From contig JAIRKP010000020.1 in the NCBI GenBank assembly GCA_031260085.1, positions 1 to 6,311 on the forward strand: a stretch of DNA of 6,311 nucleotides, written 5' to 3'. The notes beneath the pieces are model-generated. The model saw only the letters and a list, made by a program, of their open reading frames with translations. It made no database searches and was not told the origin of the DNA. Position 1 is the stretch's first letter, and each line of letters begins with the position of its first letter. The DNA is from Holosporales bacterium (GTDB lineage Bacteria; Pseudomonadota; Alphaproteobacteria; RUG11792). The translations under genes were made by a program, and so were the position numbers. Below, in pieces: positions 4,825-6,311 of this stretch.

Positions 4825-5131
4825 ATGCTCGAAGCAATAAAGAGAAAATTTCAATAATCAAAACTTTTGCAAGATGTAATCCAAAAAAAACGACTAATGG
4901 TGAAAAATCGAATCCAGCAACGGTTGGCAAAACCCTACGAATCAACGCAAGCAGCGGTTCGATTTTCGTCATTAAAAGAATATAAATTCTTAGTAATATA
5001 TTTTCTTGATTCTTTATAAGTCCAAAAAATATAATCCACCCTAATATAATATATCCTATGAGTAAATACTCTATGCAGTTAAGAATGCTTATAAGAAGGT
5101 GTGGAATTGTTACTAGAATTAAACCAAACAT
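4817..5131 (-). CDS. YggT-family small membrane protein
   Basis: The 104-residue product is rich in hydrophobic residues. It has two membrane segments, about 5-38 (LILVTIPHLLIS through ILGWIIFF) and about 78-100 (FSPLVVFFGLHLAKVLIIEI). Between them lies the family signature: IEPLLALIRRVLP, then GFDFSPLVV. Length, two-helix layout and the EPLL...RR.LP...DFSPLV motif all match the YggT family (Pfam YGGT). That family's role is poorly defined, with links to membrane or osmotic stress and to cofactor assembly in plastid relatives. The ATG at 5131 lies 4 bp after the mreB stop, and no strong Shine-Dalgarno is visible, so coupling to mreB translation is likely. Its TGA overlaps the rsmA start by 8 nt. 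I leave the symbol empty because the family name is not a firm gene assignment. Confidence 0.88.
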   Translation of the reverse strand: MFGLILVTIPHLLISILNCIEYLLIGYIILGWIIFFGLIKNQENILLRIYILLMTKIEPLLALIRRVLPTVAGFDFSPLVVFFGLHLAKVLIIEIFSLLLRAYV

Positions 5132-5135
5132 AAAT

Positions 5136-6237
<1,102 letters not shown>

Positions 6238-6311
6238 AAATAAAGGAAATTGCTAAGAAGCCGTAAGTGTGCTATAAGTGATAATGTATAGATCGATTAC
6301 TAAAGTGTTCC

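Noticed and set aside
4825..4854. TTG start for rsmA giving ten extra residues
   Set aside because: The added MKFSLYCFEH is not RsmA-like and lies wholly inside yggT. The ATG at 4824 overlaps the yggT stop in a typical coupled way.

Overview
The window reads as part of the chromosome of an AT-rich alphaproteobacterium. An intracellular or otherwise reduced lineage (Rickettsiales/Holosporales-like) is my best guess. The MreB N-terminus, the MraY sequence and the YggT protein all have an alphaproteobacterial look, and the gaps are rich in palindromic repeats, as in several obligate intracellular members of that class. The lineage is an inference from protein style and composition only; no database was searched.

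All five recognisable genes lie on the minus strand, so they are transcribed from right to left. mreB (5136-6176, GTG start), a YggT-family membrane protein (4817-5131) and rsmA/ksgA (3961-4824) form a tight operon: 4 bp separate the first two and 8 bp overlap the next two. A plausible sigma70-type promoter precedes mreB. Next comes a 526-bp gap, then murF (2076-3434), a 532-bp gap, mraY (452-1543), and at least 451 bp without a clear gene. murF and mraY keep the order of the division and cell wall (dcw) cluster, but murE and murD are not beside them. Functionally the set covers peptidoglycan precursor synthesis (MurF, then MraY), its spatial control (MreB), a small membrane protein and 16S rRNA maturation (RsmA).

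The striking part is the gaps. They carry at least three families of palindromic repeats in shuffled arrangements. P1 is a 40-bp hairpin with a 13-bp stem and an invariant 14-nt loop, in 4 copies. P2 is a GC-armed palindrome centred on TATGGTATAAT, in 4 copies. P3 is a 64-bp module ending in an AAAAGC/GCTTTT hairpin, in 3 copies, with a fourth relative whose stem differs. Two further AAAAG-stem hairpins lie just past the mraY and murF stop codons.

Three gap ends hold a fused P1-P2 unit. In the same orientation this unit contains an exact TTGACA, 20 bp, then an exact TGGTATAAT. One unit sits about 35 bp in front of murF, one points to mraY, and one points antisense into rsmA. The P1 loop also carries AAGGAGG followed 10 nt later by GTG, opening a frame (VILDRL...ARVWYN) that stays open through P2 in all three units. 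The rsmA coding sequence runs into P2 in the same frame and ends there at two tandem stop codons created by substitutions relative to the other copies. The repeats therefore look mobile or recently spread, and may supply promoters, stop codons and short translated peptides to neighbouring genes. No CRISPR, tRNA, rRNA, transposase or classical T-tailed terminator was found.
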